A DNA stretch of 64,000 bases, from positions 54,254,066 to 54,318,065 of the forward strand of contig NC_134400.1 of the NCBI RefSeq assembly GCF_050003625.1, read 5' to 3'. Both the position numbers and the translations under genes were made by a program. Positions 9,581 to 20,724 of this stretch are shown here, in pieces. The notes under the pieces were generated by a model. That model did no database searches and was not told where the DNA came from. It saw only the letters and a program-made list of their open reading frames with translations. The DNA comes from Haematobia irritans (lineage: Eukaryota; Arthropoda; Insecta; Diptera; Muscidae). The stretch's first letter is position 1; every line of letters starts with the position of its first letter.

Positions 9581-10558
9581 CACGGATGAAAAAGACTGTT
9601 TTTCATATGTTTGGCTATAAACATTATATGTTTGGAACACAAATTTTTAAACACAATATTTTTGAGTGCAAGCATATAATGTTCATAAACTAGCATAACA
9701 TGTTTGGGACATATATGTTAATATGTTAGAACATATTATGTTTGGGACATAAAATGTTTGTAAATATAATATGCTTGGATGCAAACATATATTAATTTAG
9801 AAATAGCCTATAAACATATATGTGTTTAGTAGCTTGGAGCGCTATTTAACGGGGAGCGATATTGAATTAAGTTGGTGGTTGTTGCTTGTTATTACAAAAT
9901 TAACATTTTATTTTTCCTTGGGCAATTGATCAGCTACTTCTTTGATCCTTACAAACTGTGTGGTCCGCTGTTCGAATCCCCGTCCGGCAAAAGGTAAAAT
10001 TAAAATAAAAAAGAATCATACAATTGAATAATTTCTTCTACAATGTTTGTATTACAGAAAAAGGTGCTAAGAACTAAAAAATCTCGTGGAAGTGAGAAAG
10101 ATGTGGGGGAATATACAATTGGGCAGAAACAAAATTTTGAGCATTCAGGTCGAAAACCTATGTTGTTAGCACCTATATTACCTGTTTATTTTCATAATTC
10201 ATTATGATTGTAAATATATAAATAAATAAATACAATTTTGAGCACAATATTGTTTGGGAGAATTTTTTTTAAGCATATAATATTTTTGGGTGCAAAATGC
10301 TTCCAAACATATTATATGTTCACATAATAACATATTGTTTTTTGGAAGACAACATTATTGAATTTGGATGCAAAAATACAAAATGTTTGGAACTTAGACT
10401 ACCAAAACATATATTGTTTAGACCAATATGCTTTCAAACATATTATATATTGGAAGAGATCAAACATATAAATGTTTGGACAATACCCAAAAATGTATAT
10501 GCTTGAAGCAAAATATGTTTGGGAGTATATGTTACAGAAGCGATTTTTTGTGAGCGTG
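9581..10558 (+). mobile_element. complete MITE E (copy E3) with defined TA target
   Basis: The 978-bp insertion starts CACGGATGAAAAAGACTG and ends CGATTTTTTGTGAGCGTG, with TA at 9579-9580 and 10559-10560. The interrupted DINE C unit gives the empty site, so the boundaries are secure. The interior holds one tRNA-like module (9930-9992) and many CAAACATAT/ATATGTTTG motifs. Module 1 of copies E1 and E4 is absent here. No transposase is encoded; mobilisation by a Tc1/mariner-type transposase is inferred from the TA target. Confidence 0.85.
9930..9992 (+). other. tRNA-like module 2 in MITE E3 (partly deleted)
   Basis: CTGTTCGAATCCCCGTCC is a clear box B, while the box A region is shortened relative to 4397-4470. 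It is a remnant of a tRNA-derived sequence. Confidence 0.5.
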
Positions 10559-11059
10559 TATGCGTGCCAAATTTGGTTGAAATCGGTTCAGATTTAGATA
10601 TAGCTCCCATATATATGTTTTTCTGATTTCGACAAAAATGGTCAAAATACCAACATTTTCCTTGTAAAATCGCCACTGCTTAGTCGAAAAGTTGTAAAAA
10701 TGACTCTAATTTTCCTAAACTTCAAATGCATATATATCGAGCGATAAATGATAAATAAACTTTTGCGAAGTTTTCTTAAAATTGCTCCAGATTTAAATGT
10801 TTCCCATATTTTTTTACTAACATTGTGTTCCACCCTAGTGCATTAGCCGAATTAAATTTTAAGTCTATAGATTTTGTAGAAGTCTATCAAATTCTGTCCA
10901 GATCGAGTGATATTTAAATGTATGTATTTGGGACAAACCTTTATATATAGCCCCAACACATTTGACGGATGTGATATGGTATCGAAAATTTAGATCTACA
11001 AAGTGGTGCAGGGTATAATATAGTCGGCCCCGCCCGACTTTAGACTTTCCTTACTTGTT

Positions 11060-11336
11060 ATGTCTTTGTTTTACCGTGAGTGTGAATTTTATCGTGAACG
11101 TGAATTTTATATTGAGCGTGAGTTGGATCGAGAAAGTGAATTTTTATCGGGAGCGTGATTTCGGAGAAATTTTACTCACTCACAATCACGAAAATAATTT
11201 GATTTTTACTCACGCGCCACACATTTTTGTTTAGTCCCGTTCACGCACATTCAAGAGATTTCGTTTAAATTTCATTCACGGCTTCGCGTGAATCACGAAA
11301 ATGTTTTTTTTTTTTTTTTAACCCATGTCAATTTAA
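11060..11336. repeat. CGTGA-rich direct and inverted repeat segment
   Basis: GCGTGA/ACGTGAATTTTAT motifs recur as direct repeats at about 11088-11156 and in inverted form (TCACGAAAAT, CACGCGCC, GTTCACGCAC) over 11170-11310. A poly-T run precedes MITE E4. The arrangement suggests a degraded hairpin-type element; I do not recognise its family. Confidence 0.4.
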
Positions 11337-11812
11337 CTGCACCCTCAAAAAAAAAAAATCGCTTCTGTAACATATACTCCCAAACACATTTTGCTTCAAG
11401 CATGTAAATTTTTGGGTATTGCCCAAACATTTATATATTTGATTTTTTCCAATATATAATATGTTTGAAAGCATATTGGTCTAAACAATATAATATGTTT
11501 GGGTAGTCTAAGTTCCAAACATTTTGTATTTTTCCATCCAAAGTCAATAATGTTGTCTTCCAAAAAACTATATGTTATTATGTGAACATATAATATGTTT
11601 GGAAGCATTTTGAGCCCAAAAATATTATATGCTTAGAAGAATTTTCTCCCAAAGAAGATTGTGCTCAAAATTTTTTTTCTGGTTAATTGTAGATTCCCTC
11701 ACATCTTTCTCATTTCCACGAGTTTTTTTAGTTCTTATCACCTATTTCTGTAATACAAACATTGTACAAGAAATTATTCAATTTTAAAATTTTTTTTTTT
11801 TAATTCTACCTT

Positions 11813-11885
11813 TTGCCGGACGGGGATTCGAACAGCGGACCACACAGTTTGTAAGCCAGTACACTATCCACTGGGCTACGTAGCT
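11813..11885 (-). other. tRNA-like module 2 in MITE E4
   Basis: The reverse complement of GGGGATTCGAACAGCGGACC gives a box B, and the region CCAGTGGATAGTGTACTGGC box A. It is colinear with 4397-4470. Confidence 0.6.
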
Positions 11886-12001
11886 GTTATGGTCATCAAT
11901 AGATAATTATCGTTATAAGTTACATTTGGATACCATAGCTTGCGGCGCCCACGAGCCGATGCAAACATAACATTGCTTAACAGAAACATACATTTGTTGA
12001 C

Positions 12002-12072
12002 GACGTGGATCAGTGGTTGGTACGTCCGCCTTGCATGCCAAGGGTCCTGGGTTCTATCCCTGCTTCGACCGA
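12002..12072 (+). other. tRNA-like module 1 in MITE E4
   Basis: GTGGATCAGTGGTTGGTACG supplies box A and GGGTTCTATCCCTGC box B. It is the counterpart of 4212-4283, and again diverges from module 2 with about 110 bp between them. Confidence 0.6.
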
Positions 12073-12959
12073 ACACCAATTTTTTTTACATATATTCCCC
12101 ATACGTTCGGAAGATCCCTAAAAGTGTTCAACATTACATACTACTATATAAAATTTTTTGCAAAGTGTGTCTTATAAAAGACTTAAAGTCAGAAAAGAAC
12201 AGTGCTTGATATAAACGAAATGGACTGAGTTCAAATCAAATATTATTTTTTTTATTGCAAAAATAAAATTTTTGTAACAAAAAAAGGTTTTTGTATCAAG
12301 TTTGAAATTAACGAAGAAATTCAAAAACTCTTACAAAAGAAGAACGTGAAGTCGAGTATATACATATATAAATACTTTTCCATCGAATCGTAAAGTTAAC
12401 GATAACCATTCAAAAGCACATTATATTTAAATTCTAAACAATAATTTCACCACCAACACATACATTTATTTAGATGTGAACAATTGTTTGCTAGCATGTA
12501 ACACCATTAATTTATATGAATTTTAAATAAATATGAATTTTTATTAACGAATAATTTTGTACTTAATTTCACTTTTAAGGCCGGTATAAAGTTGGCATTA
12601 TCGCGTTAAAATGGCCATGTTTACCCTTTTACTTTTCTTTAATAATTTATTTTAAAGAAAATAAACTTATTCAATTGGTGCTTTGGATCATTCCCCACCA
12701 AGTTATAATACAATTTGCCGAAAAGAGTTATAATGCTATTCTGGTTTTACCGATTCGAGTTTTGTCGCCAAAATGATAAATAATTTTAGCGGCAAAACTC
12801 GAACTCAATGTCCGGTTTTATTTTCGAAAGTATCCATCAACTCCTCTTGGACTACTTATTAATAAAGAGGAACTAAACTTTGTTTTTATAGATCTTACTG
12901 TTTAATTTTTCACTGTTTCCCCTTGTTTTCATTTTACTGTCACAACTCTAAAAAGAGTA

Positions 12960-13576
12960 CACTGAAAAAAATATTGTCGTGGGGCCAAAGACTTCATATC
13001 CTTAAAATAAGAATACAAATTTTGCTTAGCGTAGAAGACGCATTTCTCTAATATAAAGTTTTTTTCTTGTTCAAAAGTCGATAAACTTATCAATGAAGTC
13101 GTGTTGTCCTTATAATTAAGTGATTTAACTTAAAAATGGGTATCATAACATGAAAGAAACAATTTTTGGATTAAGGTCAACTTGACTTTAATAATTCAGA
13201 AAAATTCTTTAAAATTAATGAAATTGTCTGAAATTTGTTGCATTGTTGCATCTTGACTACAAAGCAAAACATCGTTCAAAAATAAGACATGTTTTTTTAC
13301 ACTTTATTTTAAATACATTTTTTACTTGAAACATAGCGTAATTTCTACTGGAAGTCTTGTTTTTAACGCACTTTGATAGCATATGAAAAAAAAGCTGAAA
13401 AGCGAAAAATTAAAATTTGCTTCGTAGAGTCAAGTACAAAAAAACCCGAATTTAAAAGAGAATTGAGTATTAAAAGTATCCTTACTTGAATTCTCCGCTT
13501 CTTTGGCTCGGAATCAATACCAAAATTGTTAAAGTAGAGACAAAATCTTTGGAACCGGGCATGCTTTTTTTCAGTA
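12960..13576 (+). mobile_element. complete MITE F inside the left arm (copy F2)
   Basis: Begins CACTGAAAAAAATATTGTCG after TA (12958-12959) and ends TTTTTTTCAGTA before TA (13577-13578). The same insertion is present at the mirrored position in the right arm (F3), so it predates the inverted duplication. Confidence 0.8.
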
Positions 13577-13761
13577 TATAGTTCCCTTTCGTTAGTTTTT
13601 ATGAAGATCCCTTTGTAATTTTTATATTTTCCACTGTTTTTATACCCACCACCATAGAATGGTGACGGGGGTATAATAAGTTTGTCATTCCGTTTGTAAC
13701 ACATAGAAATATTGATTTCCGACTATATAAAGTATATATATTCTTGATCAGGGAGAAATTC

Positions 13762-13822
13762 GATGTCCGTCTGTCTGTCTGTCTGTCTGTCTGTCTGGCT
13801 GTCTGTCTGGCTGTCTGTCTGT
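13762..13822 (+). repeat. GTCT-rich microsatellite of DINE B1
   Basis: About fifteen GTCT tetramers with GGCT interruptions. It is the longest such tract in the window. Confidence 0.85.
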
Positions 13823-13929
13823 TGTAATCACGCTACAGTCTTCAATAATGAAGCAATCGTGCTGAAATTTTGCACAAACTCGTCTTTTGTCTGCAGGCAG
13901 GTCAAGTTCGAAGATGGGCTATATCGGTC

Positions 13930-14870
13930 CAGGTTTTGATATAGTCCCCATATAAACCGACCTCCCGATTTGGGGTCTTGGGCTTATAGAAATCGTAGTT
14001 TTTATCCAATTTGCCTGAAATTTTAAATCTAGAGGTATTTTATGACCATAAAGAGGTGTGCCAAAAATGGTGAGTATCGGTCCATGTTTTGGTATAGCCC
14101 TCATATAGACCGATCCTCCGATTTTACTTCTTGGGCTTATAGAAATCGCAGTTTTTATTCAATTTACCTGAAATTGGAAATCTAGAGGTATTGTAGGACC
14201 ACAAATACGTGCGCCAAAAATTGTGCGTATCGGTCCATATTTTGGTATAGCCCCCATATAGACCGATCTCCCGATTTTACTTCTTGGGCTTATAGAAACC
14301 GCAGTTTTTATTCAATTTACCTGAAATTGGAAATCTAGAGGTATTGTAGGACCACAAATACGTCTGCCAAAAATTGTGAGTATCGGTCCATGTTTTGGTA
14401 TGGTCCCAATATAAAACGACCTCCCGATTTGGGCTTATGGAAACCGTAGTCTTTATCCAATTTGTCTGAAATTGGAAATCTAGAGGTATTTTAGGACCAT
14501 AAAGAGGTGTGCCGAAAATGGTGAGTATCGGTCCATATTTTGGTATAGCCCCCATATAGACCGATTTCCCGATTTTACTTCTTGGGCTTCTAGAATCCGA
14601 AGTTTTTATCCTATTTGCCTGAAATTGGAAATCTAGAGGTATTTTCGGGTCATAAAGAGGTGTGCCGAAAACGGCGAGTATCGGTCCATATTTTAGTATA
14701 ACCCCCATAAAAACGATCTCCCGATTAAACTCCTTGGGTTTCTAGAAACCGTAGATTTTATCTGATTTGCCTGAAATTGTAAATATTCTGGTATTTTAGG
14801 TTCACAAAAACGTGTATCGGATTTAGTTTTTATCGGTCCATTTGGTAATGCCTCCATATAGACCGACTTC
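13930..14870 (+). repeat. approximately 150-bp tandem units of DINE family B
   Basis: The block around TTACTTCTTGGGCTTATAGA recurs at about 13971, 14128, 14280, 14425, 14577 and 14730. Each unit contains CTGAAATTGGAAATCTAGAG and GAGTATCGGTCCATATTTTG. Units drift toward the 3' end. Confidence 0.85.
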
Positions 14871-15616
14871 ACTTCTTGAGGGTGTAGAAGGCGCACTGAT
14901 CATGAAAATGGCTTGAAACTCAATGTAAAATTTCCAGATTTTACTTCTACAGATTTAAGATTTCAAATCAAGACGTTATTTTATAATTTTGTTGCACACC
15001 TACAAGAGATGTTAATGATTCCTCTAAAACTCAAACAAAAATGGTTCTTATAAATCCAGAATCTTATATAGTCCTCATAGGTGAAATCTTTAAATTTATC
15101 TTCGGGAAGTGTCCTCAAGTCCTCAAGCCCTCCTGAAATTTCAAAGGAAACCCTAATATTTGGTTCATGGTGGTGGGTATTTAAGATTCGGCCCGGCCGA
15201 ACTTACTGCTGTATATACTTGTTTTTTTTTTTTTTTGTTTTTTAATTTCCTTTGTTTGAATATTTTGTCGATTTGTTTTGACAAAAAAAATGTGCCCATA
15301 ATGCGAAAATGTAAACAAAACTCATGCTCTTTTTTTTCAAATGTCTTTTCTCTTGGTTCCGAATGAGTATTCTCTCAAATGTCTTTTCTCTTGGTTCCGA
15401 ATGAGTATTGTCTCCGAATACTCATTTTAATATTCAAATTAAATAATATTTTCACTTAAGCATATCAAATTTTTGGCGAAGTCTTATATCACAACATATA
15501 TATGTTTACTCCAAATTTGCAAATTTATATTTGTTTATATTCACACATACTATTTTTCCAATCACTTCTAGATTTCGTACGTAATTACCAGGTTAGATGC
15601 AAAGACGATGCTAATA

Positions 15617-15903
15617 CACATAAAAAAAATTTTTCTGATTCAATCACGAAGTTAATTGATCCAATTAATTTTTAATTGAAATGTCTTCAATCACAGAAAT
15701 GATGGTATCAATTAAAAAATTAATTGAAGGTAAATTAAAAAGTTAATTGATCCAATTAAAAAATTAATTAATACTATTATTTTTGTGATTGATTTTTGTT
15801 TCAATTAAAAAATTTGTTGAATCAATTAAATTTTTAATTGAATATTTTTTAAAACTCAATTAAAATTTTAATTGGAAAAATGTTCGTGAAATTTTTTTGT
15901 GTG
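15617..15903 (+). mobile_element. complete MITE I (copy I1)
   Basis: 287 bp starting CACATAAAAAAAATTTTTCT and ending GAAATTTTTTTGTGTG, flanked by TA (15615-15616 and 15904-15905). The interior is built largely of TTAATTGATCCAATTAA-like palindromic words. Copies I2 and I3 share the GATTCAATCACGAA block next to the left end. Confidence 0.8.
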
Positions 15904-16149
15904 TAATAAAAATAGGGGAATAATGCATGTTTTAGCTTATTGTCTTCGAAATGAAAAATAATAGTTTTCTGTGCCAATTAAACAATTAAACAAAAAGTAT
16001 TGGTGACATTATTCGAGTAGGTTGACTTATTCGAGTTGGTTGAAAAACTGGGTATTAAGTTTAATTTTACTGAAAACATAAAATGTATGTTTTAAATGTC
16101 GTAAAATTATATTTTATCGCGCTATGTATTATTTCTATTGTTAGTGTAA

Positions 16150-16404
16150 CTTTCCCAAAAATATCGTGTTTGGACTTTCGCTGTAAGAATTATATGCTTC
16201 TGTGCAAAATTTTTTTGTATTAAACAATTTATTCACGTAAACATATTATGTTGTAACATATTAACATATCGATTGCAAACATAATATAATTGTTTTCAAA
16301 CACAATATTCTTGTACCCACACATATTGTGTTCAATTTTTTTGTCTCAAACATCCTATTTTTGTATCCAAACATATAAAAACACACTTTTTCCTACGTGT
16401 GGCG
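16150..16404 (-). mobile_element. left-end fragment of MITE E
   Basis: Several ACATATTATGTT-type words end in AAACACACTTTTTCCTACGT followed by GTGG. That is close to the reverse complement of the E3 left terminus (CACGGATGAAAAAGACTGTT). Confidence 0.5.
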
Positions 16405-16699
16405 ATGTACACAGACAACTTTTCAATTTTAAAAATTTCTCATCTGTTGTTTTTTTGCAATTCTAAGATTTGACTTCCAGAAATATTTTATTTGACATGT
16501 ACTACAACAGATTTAATAAAAACTTTCAACATTTTAGTTGTAAGTTTTGAAAAAAGTCACATGTATAAAAACCCCTTTTTAAATTAGCAAATATTTTTTC
16601 TTGAGGCACGTGCGTATTAATGAAAAATAATGAAAGTAACCAATTGGCGCATTACAAATATATATACACAAAGAAAATTTCATTAAATATAGGAAAAAA

Positions 16700-17989
16700 G
16701 TATATGTTGTGATATAAGACTGATATATGTTGTGATATAAGACTTCGCCAAAAATTGTATATGCTTAAGTAAAATATTAAAATGAGTATTCGGAGAGAAA
16801 ATTCATTCGGAACCAAGATAAAATATATTTGAAAAAAAAGAGCATGAGTTTTGTTTATCATTTTCGCATTACGGGCACAATTTTTTTGTTTTGTCAAAAC
16901 AAATCGGAACGTAGGACGAGTAAGTCAAAATATTCAAACAAAGGGATCTTCATAAAAACTAACGAAAGGGCACTATACACTGAACAAAAAGCATGTCCGG
17001 TTCCAAAGATTGTGTCTCCACTTTAACAATTTTGATATTGATTCCGAACCAAAGAAGCGGAGAATACAAGTAAGGATGCTTTTAAGACACAATTCTCTTT
17101 TAAATGGGGTTTTGTGTACTTGACTCTACGAAGCACATTTTAATTTTTCGCTTTTTCAGCTTTTTTTCATATGCTATAAAATGTCCGTTAAAAACAAGAC
17201 TTCCAGTAGAAATTATGTTATGTTTCAAGTAAAAAATGTCTTTAAAATAAAGTATTGAAAAACATATCCTATTTTTGAATGATCTTTGCCTTGTAGTCAA
17301 GATGCAAAAATGCAACAAATTTAAAGACAGTTTCATTAATTTTAAAGAATTTTTCTGAATTATTAAAGTCAAGTTGACCTTAGTCCAAAATTTGTTTTTT
17401 CATGTTATGATACCCATTTTTAAGTCAAATCACTCAATTATAACGACAACACGACTTCATTGAAAGTATCGACCTTTGAAGATCTATAAAAACAAAGATT
17501 AGTTCCTCTTTATTAATGAGTAGTCCAAGAGGAGTTGACGGATTTTTTCGAAAATAAAAGTGGGCATTGAGTTCGAGTTTTGCCGCTAAAATTATTTCTC
17601 ATTTTAGCGGCAAAACCAGAATAACATTACAACTTTTTCCGGTAAATTGTATTATAACATGGTGGGGAAAGATCCAAAGCAACAATTGAATAAGTTTATT
17701 TTCTTTAAAAGAAATTATTAAAGAAAAGTAAAAGGGTAAACATGACCATTAAATTATGTACAAAATTATTCGTTAATAAAAATTCATATTTATTTGTATT
17801 TCTAAATTAATGGTGTTACATGCTAGCAAACAATTGTTCACACCAAAATAAATTTATGTGCTGTTTTAAAATTACTGTTTAGAATTTAAATATAATGTGC
17901 TTTTGAATGGTTATCGTTAACCTTAGGATTCGATGGAAAAATATTTATATATACTCGACTTCACGTTCTTCTTTTGTAAGAGTTTTTGA
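16700..17989 (-). repeat. right arm of the large inverted duplication
   Basis: It mirrors 12320-15503. Differences are the absence of the DINE B1 segment, a deletion of roughly 190 bp spanning one end of MITE F3 and its flank near 17475, a duplication of TATATGTTGTGATATAAGAC at about 16700-16745, and scattered substitutions. The arm stops at 17989, where MITE E5 begins. Confidence 0.85.
16978..17474 (-). mobile_element. MITE F in the right arm, one end deleted (copy F3)
   Basis: Begins CACTGAACAAAAAGCATGTC after TA at 16976-16977 and matches F2 reversed up to about 17474. Beyond that the terminal part of the element is missing. Confidence 0.75.
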
Positions 17990-18127
17990 ATGTTTAGACC
18001 AATATGCTTTCAAACGTGTTATATATTGGAAGAAATCAAACATATAAATGTTTGGGCAATACCCAAAAATTTATATGCTTGAAGCAAAATATGTTTGGGA
18101 GAAGCGATTTTTTTTTTGAGGGTGCAG
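17990..18127 (+). mobile_element. MITE E right-end fragment (copy E5)
   Basis: TGTTTAGACCAATATGCTTT onward to GCGATTTTTTTTTTGAGGGT and GCAG matches the right end of E1 and E4. It directly abuts the right arm of the inverted duplication. Confidence 0.7.
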
Positions 18128-18799
18128 TAACTCTTGTAAATCTTTTAGTGCCAAAAATAAACGGTGGAGTCTAGACGTAACAAAAAATATATATTGTACA
18201 TATATGTACATGTACGGGTGTTTCTGTTTAAGAATGTTGTCCTTGAATTTGAAGCCAGTGGTTATGGCGATCCTAATTTTCTACTTGAAGAAGAATGCTT
18301 ATGTTCGGAACAATCGAACATCTTCTTTGGACATAGAAGAAAACAGTTCATCGGCCGTAACTAATGATATTGAATTTTTGACATTTTGGGGGATAATGTG
18401 GAGTACATTGGTCATTCGCAATGTGTCTTACGCCAAGTGCACCAAGTGAATGTATTCTACACACAAAAGTTACTCCGTATGATATTCATCGAGTTTGGAA
18501 TGTGAAAAGGGGAATAATTCACTATAGGAATTTGGATGGAAATGCTGTTTTCGAACAATTTTAACACATAGTCGGAAAAACTAAACGCAATTTGCCACAT
18601 CATGCTATGGAATAACAAATGCGTTAGCTTCCAGAACACTGATCATGAATGACTGAATAATAAATCATGAATGACTGAAAAATAAATTGCACAAACAGCG
18701 AAACTCTAGCTCAAGATTACATCAAAAGTCGTAGTCGACTTTCCCGTACAGAAGTCTCTGCTCCTATAGTACAAATAATCCGAAAAGAACCACCACCTA
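18128..18799. other. unassigned stretch with short ORFs
   Basis: Overlapping plus-strand open frames (18164-18364 and 18204-18449) have mixed, non-repetitive composition but no motif I recognise. They may be decayed coding sequence or chance ORFs. No repeat shared with the rest of the window was seen. Confidence 0.35.
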
Positions 18800-18850
18800 G
18801 GTTAGGTATAGTGACAGCCCGATATTTCCGGCTCATTGTGATAAACTTTG
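18800..18850 (-). mobile_element. SINE tail fragment
   Basis: TAGGTTAGGTATAGTGACAG followed by CCCGATATTTCCGGCTCA is the SINE 3' end on the minus strand, truncated after about 50 bp. Confidence 0.55.
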
Positions 18851-19016
18851 TACATCAAATAAAAACTTTCACTGAATGCATAACTGGCAAAATAATCAGT
18901 GTCTTACCGATTGCAGTAACAACAACCTATTGCGATTGTCACAAACCATAAAAAAAACCTTTTAATTAGGTACACATTTCAATTTATTTAATAAAAGTAA
19001 GTGTGTTTTTGTTAAT

Positions 19017-19135
19017 TTAACTAACGTACTCAAAAAAGTTATTAAAGTGAAGAAAACTTTCTCAAAACATAATAATACAACGAACTAAAGTTGGCTTTAG
19101 TGAAATATAGGGTTCACTTTTTTTTGAGTGTGATA
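19017..19135 (+). mobile_element. MITE H right-end fragment
   Basis: GTTATTAAAGTGAAGAAAAC to GGGTTCACTTTTTTTTGAGT matches the last part of H1 (31350-31464) and lies next to the family's GAGTG terminus. Confidence 0.6.
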
Positions 19136-19240
19136 TAATGCTTTTTTCCTTGTCCAAAAGTCGATAAACTTTTCAATGAAGCCGTTTTGTCCTTACAGTT
19201 AAGTGATGCGACTTAAATCTGTGTGTCTTCATATGAACGA
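19136..19240 (+). mobile_element. MITE F internal fragment (copy F4)
   Basis: CCTTGTCCAAAAGTCGATAA and TTTTGTCCTTACAGTTAAGT match the first third of MITE F. Both ends are missing. Confidence 0.55.
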
Positions 19241-19310
19241 ACAATTTGTATATCTATTTATGGAACAGTTTTTGTGTGGTTGCTGGAAGGGAAAATACAG
19301 ACTTCACGTA

Positions 19311-19573
19311 CACACAAAAATTTTTTTTCTGATTCAATCACGAAATTAAGTGATCCAATTAATTTTTTAATTGAAATGTCTTCAATCACAGAAATGATAG
19401 TATCAATTAAAAAATTAATTGATCCAATTAAACAATTAAATGATACTATTAATTTTTGTGATTGATTTTTGTTTCAATTAAAAATTTGTTCAATCAACTC
19501 AATTTTTAATTGAATATTTTTAAAACTCAATTAAAATTTTAATTGGAAAAATGTTCGTGAATTTTTTTCTGTG
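19311..19573 (+). mobile_element. complete MITE I (copy I2)
   Basis: 263 bp from CACACAAAAATTTTTTTTCT to GAATTTTTTTCTGTG, with TA at 19309-19310 and 19574-19575. It is colinear with I1 but lacks one of its internal TTAATTGA segments. Confidence 0.8.
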
Positions 19574-19962
19574 TACCAAATGTTATATGGATGGGATGTT
19601 TGGATGCTTAATAAAATAAGTCTTTGCACTCCAAAAGGGGGCGCTAATGCCAACTTAACTTTATTTTAGTTTATGAAAATTAGTTGATTTTAGTTTAAAT
19701 TTGCCCAGTGCAAGCAAATGGTCCTTATTTGAATAATTTTTGGTTACTTTAATGACGTGAACTAAAAATTAGAAAAAAGTTGTATACAAATACTGTACAC
19801 AATTTTACTAAAAAATAAAATAGTTGGTATTTTTTCTAAAATGGGAGAAGTCTGCCTAAAATGAGTTCATAAGTCTCTGAAATGAGTAAATTTTACTAAA
19901 ATTGGACCTGTCTGGAGCTTCGTTCTGCGCTAAAAACATTTTAACAATTTTTAAATCCAATC
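19574..19962. other. AT-rich stretch, unassigned
   Basis: No ORF or shared repeat is recognised apart from several AAATGAGT/AAAATGGG-like words at 19840-19905. Confidence 0.3.
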
Positions 19963-20540
19963 CCAGCAAAAAAAGCGTCGCCAAAAAAGTAGTGAAACTG
20001 TTCTTTTTGGATCCGGAAGTGGTGCAAAATTGGCGCAGAAGCGATGATTTTAACATGGGCTTGTCATAGGACGGATGTCCACCATTTCAACAGCCGTTTC
20101 ACTGAATTTGCATGACTTCTTAAGGTGTGATGCGAATCCAGTGACTTGGATGCAAATAAAGAAATTTTGTGATATTTTAACGAATAACTAATTTTTAAAA
20201 TTTCTTATGATTTTTAATGCATTATAACGCTTGTCTGGAACGTTTGACATCAAGTATTTTCATAAATTCGCAATTTTTCTAGAAAGGAATTAGCATTTTT
20301 TTCTGCAAAATTTAAATAATTTGCACTATTTTATTAATTTTTAATCTATTTTGAACCCATTTGAAACAATAAAATTTGAAATTTCACAATAAAAATAAGA
20401 AAAAAGCGAGTTATAAAAAATTGACTTAAATGAACTTCCTGTGCCGTTAAAATAAAGAACGTCCTTGGAAAAACATTTTTGGAAGTGCTCTTAAAATTGT
20501 GCCTTAGGAAGAACTTCCAAATTTTTTTGATGGGATGTTT
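19963..20540 (+). mobile_element. MITE G (copy G2)
   Basis: Begins CCCAGCAAAAAAAGCGTCGC and contains TGGATCCGGAAGTGGTGCAA and GGGCTTGTCATAGGACGGAT, which recur in G1 and G3. The right terminus is not clear. The CCCAGCAAAAAAA end groups it with the element at 23017-24142. Confidence 0.6.
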
Positions 20541-20724
20541 TCCCTTAACATATGAAATTTTCTTAAACAACAGAAAAAATTATTGTTTTTAATTATTTTT
20601 TTTAATTTGACAAAAAAAAAGTATTAACTTGTATGTAACATGTTGTATGTTAAAATTTTCTTAAAACTCTACATTTTCTTTCATGGTGGGTTCATTTTTT
20701 TTGGGTGTGTGACATGTTTCTCTA
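20541..20724. other. unassigned AT-rich stretch
   Basis: Poly-A/poly-T rich sequence without features I can support. Confidence 0.3.

Larger units (their letters stand above)
8570..11059 (+). mobile_element. DINE-1/Helentron-like element family C (copy C1), interrupted by MITE E3
   Basis: It begins TATACCCTTCACCACTACTG with an imperfect hairpin, then has a GTCC/GTCT run (about 8706-8738), several tandem units with the core ATAGCTCCCATATATAGCTT, a unique 3' region, and a terminal stem-loop at 11022-11039 (AGTCGG pairing with CCGACT) closing with CTTGTT. The element has no ORF. MITE E3 (9581-10558) sits inside one tandem unit; removing it with one TA restores the unit. The element is itself inserted in MITE E2. 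Confidence 0.85.
11337..12085 (-). mobile_element. MITE E with both tRNA-like modules (copy E4)
   Basis: On the plus strand it begins CTGCACCCTCAAAAAAA, the same terminus as E1 and E5 reversed. It continues through the ATATGTTTG-rich segment to two tRNA-like modules at 11813-11885 (minus) and 12002-12072 (plus). The far end is undefined. The CTGCACCCTC end differs from the CACGCTCAC end of E2 and E3, so there are two terminal variants. Confidence 0.7.
13640..15223 (+). mobile_element. DINE-1/Helentron-like element family B (copy B1)
   Basis: Starts TATACCCACCACCATAGAAT (hairpin with GGTGACGGGGGTATAATAAG), followed by the DINE-1-like phrase ATATAAAGTATATATATTCT and TTGATCAGGGAG, then a GTCT/GGCT microsatellite at 13762-13822. 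Units of about 150 bp follow (core TATAGCCCCCATATAGACCG) at about 13930-14870. It ends with the stem-loop AAGATTCGGCCCGGCCGAAC at about 15184-15203 and CTTGTT. There is no ORF. It sits in a segment missing from the right arm of the inverted duplication. Confidence 0.85.
12320..15503 (+). repeat. left arm of a large inverted duplication
   Basis: Sequence from 12320 (TTCAAAAACTCTTACAAAAG) through MITE F2, then beyond the DINE B1 insertion to about 15503, is repeated in reverse orientation at 16700-17989. Landmarks on both arms are GCGGCAAAACTCGAACTCAA, AACTCCTCTTGGACTA, MITE F, CCCTTTCGTTAGTTTTTATG and the ACTTAAGCATAT..TTTTTGGCGAAG block. Removing the 1,632-bp insertion leaves an arm of about 1.55 kb. 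Confidence 0.85.
15504..16699. other. spacer of the inverted duplication
   Basis: Sequence between the two arms. It holds MITE I1 (15617-15903) and a MITE E end fragment (about 16150-16404). The remainder is AT-rich and unassigned, without ORFs of note. Confidence 0.5.

Noticed and set aside
13363..13704. 113-codon minus-strand ORF
   Set aside because: It crosses from MITE F2 into DINE B1 and has no conserved motif.
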